DNA of 40,634 nucleotides from Candidatus Iainarchaeum sp. (GCA_028714235.1 JAQTMQ010000009.1:1-40634); one strand, 5' to 3'. Shown: positions 1 to 7,929, counted from the first letter of the stretch. Program-made: numbers and translations. The notes: generated by a model not told the origin, from the sequence alone.

Positions 1-1
1 G

Positions 2-2200
2 CTCGCGTGCTTCGAGCCCGCCATAGACTACGTGGTCGTCAAGATTCCGCGCTGGCCTTTCGACAAGATGCCGGAAGCCGTGCGCAGGATTGGGACGCAG
101 ATGAAGAGCACGGGCGAAGTGATGGCGATTGGGCGCACGTTTGAGGAGGCGCTCCAGAAGGCCGTGCGCTCGCTTGAAGTCAAGAAGTCGGGCCTGGAGC
201 TTGACGCGAAAACGGATTGGGCCGACCGGGAAACCGTGCTGGGCCTCCTCAAGGTGCCTACGGACAAGCGGCTTTACGCGGTTTACGCCGCGATAGGCCT
301 GGGGATGGCGAACGAAGAGATTTCGGAAGCGTCGAAAATCAACCCGTGGTTCATAGAAAAAATCCGGCAGGTTTCCGCGACCGAAGCGAGGCTCAAGGCG
401 GCCGGAGCGAAGGCGCTTGAGAGCGCAGAACTGCTGTTCGAGGCGAAAAGGAAAGGGTTTTCGGACGCGCAGCTTGCGAGAATCACTGGGAGAAGCGAGG
501 AGGAAGCGAGGAAGGCGCGCGCGAAACTGGGAATCAGGCCGGTCTACAAGATGGTGGACACGTGCGCGGCGGAATTCGAGGCGCGCACGCCCTACTATTA
601 TTCCACTTACGAGAGCGAGGACGAGTCGGGGCCGGAAGAGAAGAGGAAGGTGATAGTCATCGGCTCCGGGCCCATCCGCATCGGGCAGGGCATCGAGTTC
701 GACTACTGCTGCTGCCATGCCGCCTTCGCGCTCCGCGAGGCCGGAGTGCAGTCCATCATGATAAACAACAACCCGGAGACCATCTCAACCGACTTCGACT
801 CAAGCGACAAGCTTTACTTCGAGCCGCTCACCTTCGAGGACGTGATGGAAGTCATCGAGAACGAGAAGCCCGAGGGCGTAATCGTCCAGTTCGGGGGCCA
901 GACGAGCATCAACCTCGCCGAGCGGCTCCAGGCCGAGGGGGTCAGGATTCTCGGGACTCAGGTGGAGGGAATAGACGTCGCCGAGGACCGCGAGCGGTTC
1001 AGGGAGCTCTTGAGGGAGCTCAAGATTCCGCAGCCGGCGAACGGGACCGCGCGCAACCGCGAGGAAGCCCTCCGCGTCGCGGAGCGGGTCACGTACCCGG
1101 TGGTCGTGAGGCCGAGCTACGTGATTGCCGGGCGCGCGATGCAGATTGTCTACGATGCGGAGGAGCTCGAGAAGTACATCAGCGAGGCGGTGGACGTCTC
1201 GGAAAACAAGCCCGTGCTGATTGACAAGTACATAGAGGAAGCCGTGGAATGCGAGATTGACGGGGTTTCGGACAGGTCGCGCCTCTTCATCGCCGGGATT
1301 ATGGAGCACATAGAGAGGGCGGGAGTGCACTCCGGGGACGCGAGCTGCGTGGTGCCGCCAATCACGCTTCCCAAGAAGACGCAGGAAACGATTGTGGACT
1401 ACTCGGAGAGGATTTCCAGGGCCTTGAACAACATCGGGGCAATAAACGTCCAGTTCGCGGTCCAGAACGGGAACGTTTTCGTGCTCGAGGCGAACCCGCG
1501 CGCGTCCCGCACCATGCCGTTCCTCTCCAAGGTGACCGGCATCCAAATCGTGAAGATTGCGACGAAAGTCTTGCTTGGCGGGACGCTTGACTCGCTCGGC
1601 ATGCCCAAAGGCGTGCCCCAACCCAGGTATTATTCGGTGAAAAGCCCGGTCTTCCCGTTCCTCAAGCTCCCCGGGACGGACATCGCGCTCGGGCCCGAGA
1701 TGAAGAGCACCGGGGAGAGCATGGGGATAGACCTGGATTTCGGGAGGGCGTACTACAAGTCCATGCTTTCAGCGGGAGTCAACATCTTCACGAAAGGCCG
1801 GGTGGCGCTCACCCTAAACCCGGGCGACAAGCGCCATGCGCCGGAAATCGCGCGCGAATTCCATTCGCTCGGCTTCGAGCTGTACGCGACCGACGGCACC
1901 GCCGCGGCAATCGGGAACGCGGCGCCCGTGACAATCGTCAAGAAGGTGAGCGAGGGCGCGGAAAACATCGTCGAGATGATCCGGGACGGAGAGATAGACA
2001 TGGTCGTGAACACGCCGACCAAGGGCAAGCGCTCCTTCACTGACGGGTTCAAGATAAGGCGCGCGGCGATAGAGTCCGGCGTGCCCGTCATCACCACCCT
2101 TGAGGCCGCGCGCGGAATCATAAGCGCCGTGAACGCGAAGAAGAACGCGGAGTTCACGGTGCAGCCGCTTTCAAGCTACTACCTGCGCGAAAAGCTCTGA
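2..2200 (+). CDS. carB: Carbamoyl-phosphate synthase large subunit, 3' part
   Basis: This is the large subunit that makes carbamoyl phosphate from bicarbonate, ammonia and two ATP for pyrimidine and arginine synthesis. The gene runs in from the left edge. The reading frame is open from base 2 and the first codons already read CarB sequence (ACFEPAIDYVVVKIPRWPFDK), so the GTG at 32 is not a start. About 732 of the usual 1,070 or so residues are present. They cover the end of the first ATP-grasp half, the oligomerisation region, a second ATP-grasp half that opens with VIVIGSGPIRIGQGIEFDY and holds the EANPRASRTMPF motif, and a C-terminal MGS-like allosteric domain ending SSYYLREKL. No frameshift is seen. 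It is convergent with the HAD gene, with 39 bases between the stops. Confidence 0.97.
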   Translation, partial: LACFEPAIDYVVVKIPRWPFDKMPEAVRRIGTQMKSTGEVMAIGRTFEEALQKAVRSLEVKKSGLELDAKTDWADRETVLGLLKVPTDKRLYAVYAAIGLGMANEEISEASKINPWFIEKIRQVSATEARLKAAGAKALESAELLFEAKRKGFSDAQLARITGRSEEEARKARAKLGIRPVYKMVDTCAAEFEARTPYYYSTYESEDESGPEEKRKVIVIGSGPIRIGQGIEFDYCCCHAAFALREAGVQSIMINNNPETISTDFDSSDKLYFEPLTFEDVMEVIENEKPEGVIVQFGGQTSINLAERLQAEGVRILGTQVEGIDVAEDRERFRELLRELKIPQPANGTARNREEALRVAERVTYPVVVRPSYVIAGRAMQIVYDAEELEKYISEAVDVSENKPVLIDKYIEEAVECEIDGVSDRSRLFIAGIMEHIERAGVHSGDASCVVPPITLPKKTQETIVDYSERISRALNNIGAINVQFAVQNGNVFVLEANPRASRTMPFLSKVTGIQIVKIATKVLLGGTLDSLGMPKGVPQPRYYSVKSPVFPFLKLPGTDIALGPEMKSTGESMGIDLDFGRAYYKSMLSAGVNIFTKGRVALTLNPGDKRHAPEIAREFHSLGFELYATDGTAAAIGNAAPVTIVKKVSEGAENIVEMIRDGEIDMVVNTPTKGKRSFTDGFKIRRAAIESGVPVITTLEAARGIISAVNAKKNAEFTVQPLSSYYLREKL

Positions 2201-2239
2201 GGCGCGCGCCCCGGGCGCGGGAGAAGGCGCAAAAAAGCG

Positions 2240-2881
2240 TCACAAGAGAACCTGCATGACCGAGTTCACGTCCTGGCAGAGGAAGTCGGGCCCGGCTTCC
2301 GCGATTTTTTTCGGCGGGTGCTTGCCCGTCGCGACGCCCATCGTCGCAACCCCCGCCCTCTTGCCCGCGATTACGTCCTCCACCATGTCGCCCACGTACA
2401 TCGCCTCGGAGGGCTTCGCCCTCATCGCCCCGAGCGCGTAGACTATCCCTTTCGGCGAAGGCTTGAAGTCGGGAATCTCGTCCGCCGTGACCACTATCTT
2501 GAACATCTTGGAGATGCCGCGCTCCCGGATTTCCTTCCTTATCCTGACGCCCGAGCCGTTCGACACTATGCCCATCCGGATGCCCTTCCTGTGGAGGGCG
2601 AACAGCAGCTTTTTCGCGCCCGGGACGAGCCGAATCTCCTTTTCCGCGTCGTTGTACATCCGCAGCCAGACCCTGTCCGCGTTTTCGAACTCGGAGCGCG
2701 GGATGCCCTTCTTCGCGTAATATTCGTGGTAGTCCGCGGTGAACTCTTCGCGGAACTTCTTCCACGGCACGTCCGGAATCCCGTAAATCTTGAAGAGGTG
2801 GCGGTAAATGCCGTACGAGAGCCTGGCCGTGTCGACGAGCGTGCCGTCCCAGTCGAAGATGACGGTCTTGATGCGCGCCAT
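2240..2881 (-). CDS. HAD-superfamily phosphatase
   Basis: A 213-residue haloacid-dehalogenase-type hydrolase of the phosphoglycolate phosphatase / PpaX-like subgroup. All four HAD motifs are visible: DWDGTLVD with nucleophile Asp10 and acid Asp12, SNGS at 107-110, Lys140 in DFKPSPKG, and GDMVEDV at 164-170. Residues 15-90 form a helical cap of the usual C1 size. The substrate cannot be read from the sequence; the family acts on phosphorylated sugars, nucleotides or pyrophosphate. The ATG at 2881 lies about 27 bases from the centre of a TATA element at 2904-2912, which suggests a leaderless mRNA. The gene is divergent from the small unknown at 2945. Confidence 0.9.
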   Translation of the reverse strand: MARIKTVIFDWDGTLVDTARLSYGIYRHLFKIYGIPDVPWKKFREEFTADYHEYYAKKGIPRSEFENADRVWLRMYNDAEKEIRLVPGAKKLLFALHRKGIRMGIVSNGSGVRIRKEIRERGISKMFKIVVTADEIPDFKPSPKGIVYALGAMRAKPSEAMYVGDMVEDVIAGKRAGVATMGVATGKHPPKKIAEAGPDFLCQDVNSVMQVLL

Positions 2882-2903
2882 GCACTTGCTTTCGGCGAAA
2901 ATG

Positions 2904-2912
2904 TTTTTATAC
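2904..2912. promoter_or_regulatory. TATA element serving both directions
   Basis: The sequence tttttatac reads as a TATA box on either strand. Leftward it predicts a transcript start at the ATG at 2881. Rightward it predicts a start near 2935, just before the ATG at 2945. No second AT-rich element lies in the 63-base gap. Confidence 0.55.
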
Positions 2913-2944
2913 CCCCTGCAACTGAAAGAGAGCGGCGGTCAGTT

Positions 2945-3268
2945 ATGGCGGAACCGGTTTGCGGCATGAGCCAGGACGAGTTTTACGAGGCCCTGGTTTC
3001 GTTCGGCGTCCCCGGAAACGACGCCTCCCTAATCGGCTACGGCGCGCTCAAGAAGAAGTCGTTCACGTGGCAGAACGACGAATCCGTTTCCGAGTCCGCG
3101 GTGGGCGCGGCAAACGAGTTCCTCGCGAAAAACAACGCGGGGATAAGGGTTTCCGTCTTCTCGGGCAAGTGGGGGAAAACGGTCTGGGAAATCACGGTGA
3201 CCGAGCCGCAGGCCGTGCGCGCCCAGCCGGCGGGCGGAGTGCCGGGCCACATATCGCTCCCCTTCTAG
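2945..3268 (+). CDS. Small conserved-looking protein of unknown function
   Basis: A 107-residue protein that I do not recognise. Its acidic N-terminal half (MAEPVCGMSQDEFYEAL) looks helical. The middle (GIRVSVFSGKWGKTVWEITV) looks like two beta strands with a tryptophan-rich turn, and the tail is proline and glycine rich. There is no signal peptide or membrane segment. The ATG at 2945 is favoured because the rightward TATA element at 2904-2912 places the transcript start about 10 bases before it. The longer open frame upstream lies antisense to the HAD gene and is a shadow. The gene is convergent with purP, with 9 bases between the stops. Confidence 0.7.
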   Translation: MAEPVCGMSQDEFYEALVSFGVPGNDASLIGYGALKKKSFTWQNDESVSESAVGAANEFLAKNNAGIRVSVFSGKWGKTVWEITVTEPQAVRAQPAGGVPGHISLPF

Positions 3269-3277
3269 GGCGGCGGC

Positions 3278-4372
3278 TCAGTAGACTATCTTTTGGAGGG
3301 CGTTTTTCTGTGCCGCGACCTTGATTTCGCGCGCAATCCTCCGCCCGGTCCCCATGCCGCCCTCGTCCCCGAAAATGTAGCACGAGTACTGCGAGCCGCG
3401 CGGGTAGATGTTCGTGCCCGCGACGATGCGCGCCGACACCTCGAAAACCTTGAGCCTGAAGTTCTCGTCGATAATCATTTCCACGCAGAAGGGGCCGTAG
3501 ATGCCGCCGAAAAGCCGGAACGAGGACTCCACCACCCTTTTCCCGACCTCGAGCACGTCGTCGAGAAGCGATTCCCGCATTATGACGGGCGAGTTGCCCA
3601 CGACCGTGTAGCTCGGCTCCACCTTGAGCCCCACGCTCATCGGCCGGTAGATTTCGTCAACGTTGCTTTCCATGCGCTTGTCGAGGCCGAGCATTTCGAG
3701 CCTGCCTTCCGCGCACTTGAAGCCGTCCTTCGCGAAAGGCGTGTAAAAGTAGTGCGGGTAGACGCGCACGCCGGTCAGGTACTCCTGGATGACCGCGTTC
3801 CTCACGTCGGATTCGGTGATTGCGCCCGCCTTGAGCATCGCGCCCGACTTGGCCTCGAACTCCTCCTGGCTTGAGACCACGAAGTATCCCCTGCCCCCGC
3901 GCGCGCCCGGGAACTTCACGATGCTCGGCTTCCTGATTCTCCCCGGCGCGTACGATTCGGGCATCGAGCAGCCGGCTTCCCCGAGCCACTCGAGCATCTT
4001 CCTGCGGTCCGCCTCCCAGAGGAGGACGCGCCGGTTGCCGAAAAACGGGAGCCGCATCGAGCCGATTTTTTCGCCGATGTATTCCACCGCGGAGCCGTGC
4101 GGGATGAAAATCGCGTTCTCTTCCGCGAGCTTTTCCGCCACCTCGCCAGCGTCCTCGTACCGGTCTACGAAAACGTATTCGCCGGGCTTCGCGAGCGGGA
4201 AGGCGTCGTAGCGCGCGCGGTTCTTCTTCTTGCATATCCCGACGGTTTTCAGGCCTTCGAGGCGCGCGCCGTAGAAAAGCTGGAGCGCGGAATGCGAGCA
4301 CAGCGCCGCGACCTTCAGGTCCTTCCTGTCGTACCCGGAGAGAATCCGGTCAATCTCCTTCTTCGCAATCAT
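3278..4372 (-). CDS. purP: FAICAR synthetase PurP (canonical-looking copy)
   Basis: PurP is the archaeal ATP- and formate-dependent enzyme that converts AICAR to FAICAR, the penultimate step of IMP synthesis. This copy has 364 residues, close to the family length of about 360. It shows the N-terminal CSHSALQLFYGARLEG segment, the ATP-grasp body with KFPGARGGRGYFVV, and the C-terminal GPFCVEMIID and FEVSARIVAGTN metal/ATP-binding stretch followed by GRRIAREIK, as in well-studied PurP proteins. The ATG at 4372 overlaps the upstream paralogue's stop as ATGA, which fixes the start and implies translational coupling. The open frame extends a further 306 bases upstream, but that part overlaps the other purP and is not coding. 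Confidence 0.93.
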   Translation of the reverse strand: MIAKKEIDRILSGYDRKDLKVAALCSHSALQLFYGARLEGLKTVGICKKKNRARYDAFPLAKPGEYVFVDRYEDAGEVAEKLAEENAIFIPHGSAVEYIGEKIGSMRLPFFGNRRVLLWEADRRKMLEWLGEAGCSMPESYAPGRIRKPSIVKFPGARGGRGYFVVSSQEEFEAKSGAMLKAGAITESDVRNAVIQEYLTGVRVYPHYFYTPFAKDGFKCAEGRLEMLGLDKRMESNVDEIYRPMSVGLKVEPSYTVVGNSPVIMRESLLDDVLEVGKRVVESSFRLFGGIYGPFCVEMIIDENFRLKVFEVSARIVAGTNIYPRGSQYSCYIFGDEGGMGTGRRIAREIKVAAQKNALQKIVY

Positions 4373-5496
4373 GTGACTACATCCCCGAGCTTGCGTTCCG
4401 CCGACGCGGAGCTCAACTCCATCGCAATCCGCCTGCCCACGCTCACGGGCTCCCCGAAAAGGTATTCCGTGTAAGGCGTGAACCTCGTGCCGGGGCTGCC
4501 GGGAACCCGGAGGCTCACGTCGAAAACCACGGGTTCCTCGCCGCCCTCCTCCGGAACGATTGCGCCCTGCAGGGCGAACGGGCCGATTATCCCGGGAGGA
4601 TAAAGTTTTTTGGACGCCTTCACGAACGCCTCGCCAATCCCGAACACCTTCTCGAGAAGCGACTCGCGAAGCGTGCACGCGATGTGCCCAACTTCGATTT
4701 GCTTCACGCGCGCGTGGGAAAGGATTTCCGCCTGCTCCGGGGCGGGAAGCCGGAGGATGCCGTCAAGGTTCGTCTGCCTCCGCGTGTCCGTGCCCAGCAG
4801 CTCGAGCTCGCCGCGCATCGGCGAATAGAAGAAGTTGAAGTTGTAATGCGCGCCCAAAACGTATTCCTCGATGACCGCGCCCCGGATTCCCTCTTCCGTC
4901 GCAACCCCCTTCCCGACCATTTCAGCCGCCTTCCTCCTGAATTCCTCCGGGGAGGAAACCGTGAAGAAGGCGCGCTCGTACCCCCTTTTAGCCTCCGGCG
5001 CCTTCACGATGGCGAGGCGGTCAACGTCCTCCGGGCGCGCGAAGCGCTTGGGCGTCCGGATTTTCGCCGCGGCAAGCAGGTCGTACTGGTTGGGCTTCGC
5101 GGTCCGCTCCTCCGCGCGGAGCAGCTGGCGCGAGCCGAAAATCGGGACCCTGAAACCGTTTTCTATCCCGTCGTAGCCCACGTAGACCTCGAAGGAGCGG
5201 TGGGGAACGAAGATTGCCCTCTCGTCCCTCAGGCGCTTCGTTATCGCCGGCTTCAGGACGTCCCTGAAGCTGTCAAGCAGGATTATCTCGTCAACGCAGC
5301 CGCGGCCGCCCCCGGACTTGAAGTATTTCGCGTAGGTCTCCTCGCGGCCCCTCTCGCAGACCACGATTGACTTGAAGCCCTCCGCCTTCGCGCCGCTTGA
5401 GATGTCGAGCGCCGAATGCGAGCCGAGGCATGCAACGGAGAGGCTTTCGTCCCCGTAGCCCGTCGCGATGGCTGCGGCTTCCTTGCGGGAAATCAT
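4369..5496 (-). CDS. PurP-family paralogue (formate-AICAR ligase-like)
   Basis: A 375-residue ATP-grasp protein of the PurP family, first gene of a two-gene operon with the canonical purP. It keeps the overall layout: CLGSHSALDISSGAKAEGF near the start, VKAPEAKRGYERAFFTV as the glycine-rich ATP loop region, and GPFALQGAIVP. In place of the FEVSAR...GTN stretch it has FDVSLRVPGSPGTRFTPYTE. Multiple PurP paralogues are known in archaea, and this version resembles the second type. Whether it makes FAICAR, acts on another ribonucleotide or forms a complex with its partner cannot be decided here. The ATG at 5496 lies about 43 bases from a TATA element at 5534-5543, leaving a short leader. Confidence 0.85.
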   Translation of the reverse strand: MISRKEAAAIATGYGDESLSVACLGSHSALDISSGAKAEGFKSIVVCERGREETYAKYFKSGGGRGCVDEIILLDSFRDVLKPAITKRLRDERAIFVPHRSFEVYVGYDGIENGFRVPIFGSRQLLRAEERTAKPNQYDLLAAAKIRTPKRFARPEDVDRLAIVKAPEAKRGYERAFFTVSSPEEFRRKAAEMVGKGVATEEGIRGAVIEEYVLGAHYNFNFFYSPMRGELELLGTDTRRQTNLDGILRLPAPEQAEILSHARVKQIEVGHIACTLRESLLEKVFGIGEAFVKASKKLYPPGIIGPFALQGAIVPEEGGEEPVVFDVSLRVPGSPGTRFTPYTEYLFGEPVSVGRRIAMELSSASAERKLGDVVT

Positions 5497-5533
5497 TTGC
5501 GCCCACCCTCCATGGAGTCTTTGACCCTGCAGG

Positions 5534-5543
5534 ATTTAAAAAA
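5534..5543. promoter_or_regulatory. TATA element between purP operon and 5566 gene
   Basis: The run atttaaaaaa is an archaeal TATA box on both strands. Rightward it predicts a transcript start at about 5565, making the ATG at 5566 leaderless. Leftward it predicts a start near 5512, with about 16 bases of leader before the purP-type ATG at 5496. Confidence 0.55.
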
Positions 5544-5565
5544 GCCCTTCATCATTGATTAACGC

Positions 5566-6276
5566 ATGATGGCCGAAATCCCCCAGGCAAGGGAAGACCG
5601 CGCGCCCCACGCCCCACGCGGGCAAAAAAAATTCTCGGAAACCGTTTACCTCGACTCCTACGACGACCTGTTCTCCGACTTCGATTACGGGCCCTACGAG
5701 GCGCGCAGGGTTTCCGACGACTTCCTCCGCGAGCTTGAGACGCGCTTCAAGTACGTCCGCCAGGGCAAGGTCGACCTGCTGCTCGTGGTCCCGGACGGGG
5801 AGCGCGACCGGGAAGTCGAGGTGAGGGCAAGGAAGCGGCTCAAGCAGGTGTTCGCCGCGAAAGCCAATGCCGCCGACGCGCACCTGCACCAGTTCAGGAG
5901 AAGCGGCATATTCTATGCGGCGGTCGGCTCGGGAGTCCTTGTGCTTTCGTGGGCGCTCGCGTCCATATTCGCCGGCCCGCAGGCGCCCCTGTTCAGCCTC
6001 GCGAGCGTGGTAATCACCCCGGCGGGATGGTTTTGGGGGGTGAAAGGGCTTGAACGCCTTTTCGACATCCCGGCCGAGTTCTCCAGGAAAAGAAGCCTTT
6101 ACGCCCTCTTCTCGGACGCGACAATCTCGTTTGACGAGGCGTCAAACATACCGTCCCCCATCCGGGAGCTTTGCGACACGAAAGCCGTTGCGCAGGCGCC
6201 ACCCGAAGCAGGGAAAGAGCGGGAACGCGTCCCGCCTGACGTTCAGCAAGAGCAGCAGCCGTCGCTCCCGTCCTGA
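5566..6276 (+). CDS. Membrane protein of unknown function with two helices
   Basis: A 236-residue protein. Residues 25-60 hold an acidic motif, YLDSYDDLFSDFDYGPYEAR, followed by SDDFLRELETRF. Uncharacterised proteins with a similar N-terminal motif and a C-terminal membrane pair occur in many prokaryotes, as far as I recall. Residues 65-100 look like a beta-alpha unit (VDLLLVVPDGERDREVEVRA). Two hydrophobic helices follow: one around FYAAVGSGVLVLSWALASIF and one around LFSLASVVITPAGWFW. The tail is hydrophilic and rich in glutamine and proline. An ATGATG doublet starts the gene; the first ATG at 5566 fits the TATA spacing. It is convergent with the next gene. Confidence 0.75.
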   Translation: MMAEIPQAREDRAPHAPRGQKKFSETVYLDSYDDLFSDFDYGPYEARRVSDDFLRELETRFKYVRQGKVDLLLVVPDGERDREVEVRARKRLKQVFAAKANAADAHLHQFRRSGIFYAAVGSGVLVLSWALASIFAGPQAPLFSLASVVITPAGWFWGVKGLERLFDIPAEFSRKRSLYALFSDATISFDEASNIPSPIRELCDTKAVAQAPPEAGKERERVPPDVQQEQQPSLPS

Positions 6277-6309
6277 AGCCCCCTGCCATTTTCCTCTATT
6301 TTTTCCGAT

Positions 6310-7077
6310 TCAGCCCGAAAGCCTTGACGCGAGCATCGCCCCGATTGCGCCGAAAACCGGGAAGATTACGAGGAACAGCACGAGTTTTCCGCCGACCGAG
6401 AAAACGTTGAGGTTCGGGTCAACGACCATCACCTGCAAAAGCAGGTTCGCGGAGTCGGCGCCAAGCCCGTAAGAGGTCAGCACGCCCGCCATCTGGTTCC
6501 AGAACGTGATGCCCGAAAAAGCGCTGAAGATGAACGCTATCCCCGCCCCGAAAACGCCGCTTAGCGCGCCAGTCTTGACCGCGTCCAGCTGCCCAATCCT
6601 CGCGCTCCCCCCGATTCTCGTGCTTTCCTTGAGAAGCAGCGTGTAAGCGGAAACCGCGCCCCCGAGCGCCATCCAGGCGACGCAGGCGAAATTGAGGACC
6701 GGAATCCCGGAAGGCGTGCCGCTCACGATTCCGCCAATCACGGCCGGAACCAGCATTGCCTTGAAGTCGACGGGAATGAGCCTCCTCGGAGCGAAAGGCC
6801 GTTCTGGCGCGCGCGCAGGCGCGGCATGCCTTGCGGCCGGGCGCGGAGGCGCCTGCAGCTGAATTTTGGGCGCCGGGGCCCCCTCTTCCCCGAAGGCGGC
6901 CTCCGGATGGGCGGAAACGCCGGCTTCCTTCGCCTCCCTCGCCGCCGGGCTCATTTTCGCGTGCTTGTCGCAGTAAAGGAAGTCGCCGATTTCTATCGCG
7001 CAATCCTCGCACAGCCCCCTGCTGCAGACCTTGCACAGCCCTACGGCCTCCTTTTCGGGGTGAAGATAGCAATGCAT
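6310..7077 (-). CDS. B-box-type zinc finger membrane protein
   Basis: A 255-residue protein with an N-terminal B-box-like zinc finger (Cys3, His6, Cys15, Cys18, Cys23, Cys26, Cys36, His39; for example LCKVCSRGLCEDC). A long alanine/proline/arginine linker follows (about residues 40-100), then a hydrophobic C-terminal domain. That domain has about four membrane segments, around LVPAVIGGIVSG, VLNFACVAWMALGGAVSAYT, GALSGVFGAGIAFIFSAF and LVLFLVIFPVFGAIGAMLA. Similar finger-plus-membrane proteins are common in archaea without an assigned role; the finger would sit in the cytoplasm. The ATG at 7077 is about 50 bases from a TATA-like element at 7122-7130. Confidence 0.8.
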   Translation of the reverse strand: MHCYLHPEKEAVGLCKVCSRGLCEDCAIEIGDFLYCDKHAKMSPAAREAKEAGVSAHPEAAFGEEGAPAPKIQLQAPPRPAARHAAPARAPERPFAPRRLIPVDFKAMLVPAVIGGIVSGTPSGIPVLNFACVAWMALGGAVSAYTLLLKESTRIGGSARIGQLDAVKTGALSGVFGAGIAFIFSAFSGITFWNQMAGVLTSYGLGADSANLLLQVMVVDPNLNVFSVGGKLVLFLVIFPVFGAIGAMLASRLSG

Positions 7078-7121
7078 GCCTGACTCACTCTCGCCCTGCG
7101 GGTTTAGTATTCAAGGCGGCT

Positions 7122-7130
7122 GCTTTAAAG
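7122..7130 (-). promoter_or_regulatory. Probable TATA element for the B-box protein
   Basis: On the minus strand the sequence ctttaaagc lies about 51 bases before the ATG at 7077. It would give a transcript start near 7101 and a leader of about 24 bases. The stretch lies just before the end of the phosphoribosyltransferase gene. Confidence 0.35.
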
Positions 7131-7148
7131 CTTTTGCGGATGCTTCGG

Positions 7149-7643
7149 CTAGCGTTTTTTGCGCAAATCGCGCTCCGTCTCGCGCTTCTCCCAAGGGTAG
7201 ACTATCCATTCCGCCGCCTTTTCAGCGAAAAAATCGGGTTTCACCACCGACCCCGGCTTGAAATGCAGGGTCGCAACGCGGACGTCCCTTGCGGCGGAAA
7301 GCAGCCCGAGCGCGACCCGAAGGCTTTTCCCGGTGTCCGCGATGTCGTCCACCACGAGGAGGCGCTTCCCCTCGATGCCTTCGCGCGGGATTGCCTGGAA
7401 AACGAGCGGCTTGCCCCGGGTCCTTCCCACGCTCTCGTAATACTTTATGCAGATTGAAAGCGCGACGCCTATGCCGAGAACGTCCGCGACGACGCGCGCG
7501 GGAACCCAGCCGCCACGCCCGATGCCCACGACCGCGTCCGGCTTAAACCCGCTCTTCCTCGCCTGCGAGGCGACGTTTTCCGCGAGCCGCTCGGCCTCCT
7601 CCCACGAAATCCGCCTCAATTTCAGCCCTTTCTTCACCGCCAT
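7149..7643 (-). CDS. Purine-type phosphoribosyltransferase
   Basis: A 164-residue type I phosphoribosyltransferase, probably a purine salvage enzyme joining a base to PRPP (xanthine/guanine/hypoxanthine type). The PRPP loop VVDDIADTGKS is at 97-107, with two acidic residues then TGKS. The PPi loop region VVGIGRGGWVPARV is at about 38-51, and the short C-terminal hood reads EWIVYPWE, common in archaeal Gpt-like enzymes. Base specificity cannot be read reliably. The ATG at 7643 is chosen over a TTG at 7676, because the TATA element at 7680-7688 puts the transcript start near 7658, downstream of the TTG. The purP genes are close by, so this may be the salvage counterpart of IMP synthesis. Confidence 0.87.
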   Translation of the reverse strand: MAVKKGLKLRRISWEEAERLAENVASQARKSGFKPDAVVGIGRGGWVPARVVADVLGIGVALSICIKYYESVGRTRGKPLVFQAIPREGIEGKRLLVVDDIADTGKSLRVALGLLSAARDVRVATLHFKPGSVVKPDFFAEKAAEWIVYPWEKRETERDLRKKR

Positions 7644-7679
7644 CCGGAAAACCCTCAGGGAAAGGTTGGACCCCAACTC

Positions 7680-7688
7680 TTTTTATTT
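7680..7688. promoter_or_regulatory. TATA element between phosphoribosyltransferase and tRNA-Arg
   Basis: The run tttttattt can serve both sides. On the minus strand it gives a start near 7658 for the phosphoribosyltransferase (ATG 7643). On the plus strand it gives a start near 7711, eight bases before the mature tRNA 5' end at 7719. A second AT-rich stretch (ccttaaacg, 7693-7702) is too close to the tRNA to fit as its TATA box. Confidence 0.45.
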
Positions 7689-7718
7689 GTGTTTCCTTAA
7701 ACGATACTGCCTGAAATT

Positions 7719-7922
7719 GGGCTCGTAGCTCAGCTTGGATAGAGCGGCGCCCTCCTATTAAACGGAAAAGCTTGGCTTTTCCTCCGGACAGAAAACTCCG
7801 GAAGCAACGTAGAAACCGACGCTCTGCGCGGGAGCGCGCCCCTTTTGGCTGGCGCGCGACCAAGCATCGGGGGTTTCTCGGGAGTAAGGCGAAGGTCGGG
7901 AGTTCAAATCTCCCCGGGCCCG
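7719..7922 (+). tRNA. tRNA-Arg(CCT) with intron
   Basis: Exons 7719-7757 and 7887-7922 fold to a 75-base cloverleaf. The acceptor is GGGCTCG/CGGGCCC with G73. The D-arm GCTC/GAGC has loop AGCTTGGATA. The anticodon stem is GCGCC/GGCGA, with a G-A mismatch at 27-43, and the anticodon is CCT (7754-7756). The T-arm is GGGAG-TTCAAAT-CTCCC. The intron sits at the canonical site after position 37. CCA is not encoded directly after G73 (the bases there are TCCA). This tRNA would read the arginine codon AGG. Confidence 0.9.
7758..7886 (+). other. 129-nt intron in tRNA-Arg at position 37/38
   Basis: Exon bases CTCC (7752-7755) pair with intron bases GGAG (7881-7884), leaving three-base bulges TA^T and TA^A, the geometry cut by archaeal tRNA splicing endonuclease. 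The inner helix is imperfect, so this is a relaxed bulge-helix-bulge. Inside are a perfect 8-bp hairpin (7764-7771 with 7775-7782, loop TTG), a 6-bp hairpin (TCCGGA at 7783-7788 with TCCGGA at 7797-7802), a 7-bp stem (7811-7817 with 7872-7878) and, enclosed by it, a GCGCGCC/GGCGCGC stem (7834-7840 with 7851-7857). I see no open frame or C/D box motif. Confidence 0.82.
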
Positions 7923-7929
7923 TCCAGTC

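Noticed and set aside
2201-2239. GC-rich hairpin after carB as an intrinsic terminator
   Set aside because: A cgcgc-cccgg-gcgcg hairpin is possible, but no T-run follows on either strand, and hairpins are not the usual archaeal termination signal.
4373-4678. Extension of the purP frame upstream by 102 codons
   Set aside because: It overlaps the other purP coding sequence and reads as Arg/Gly-rich out-of-frame sequence. The ATGA overlap fixes the start at 4372.
7644-7676. TTG start for the phosphoribosyltransferase at 7676
   Set aside because: The TATA element at 7680-7688 would put the transcript start downstream of this codon. The ATG at 7643 fits.
7758-7886. C/D box guide RNA or a homing endonuclease in the tRNA-Arg intron
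   Set aside because: No CTGA D-box or RTGATGA C-box is seen, and 129 bases is too short for an endonuclease.
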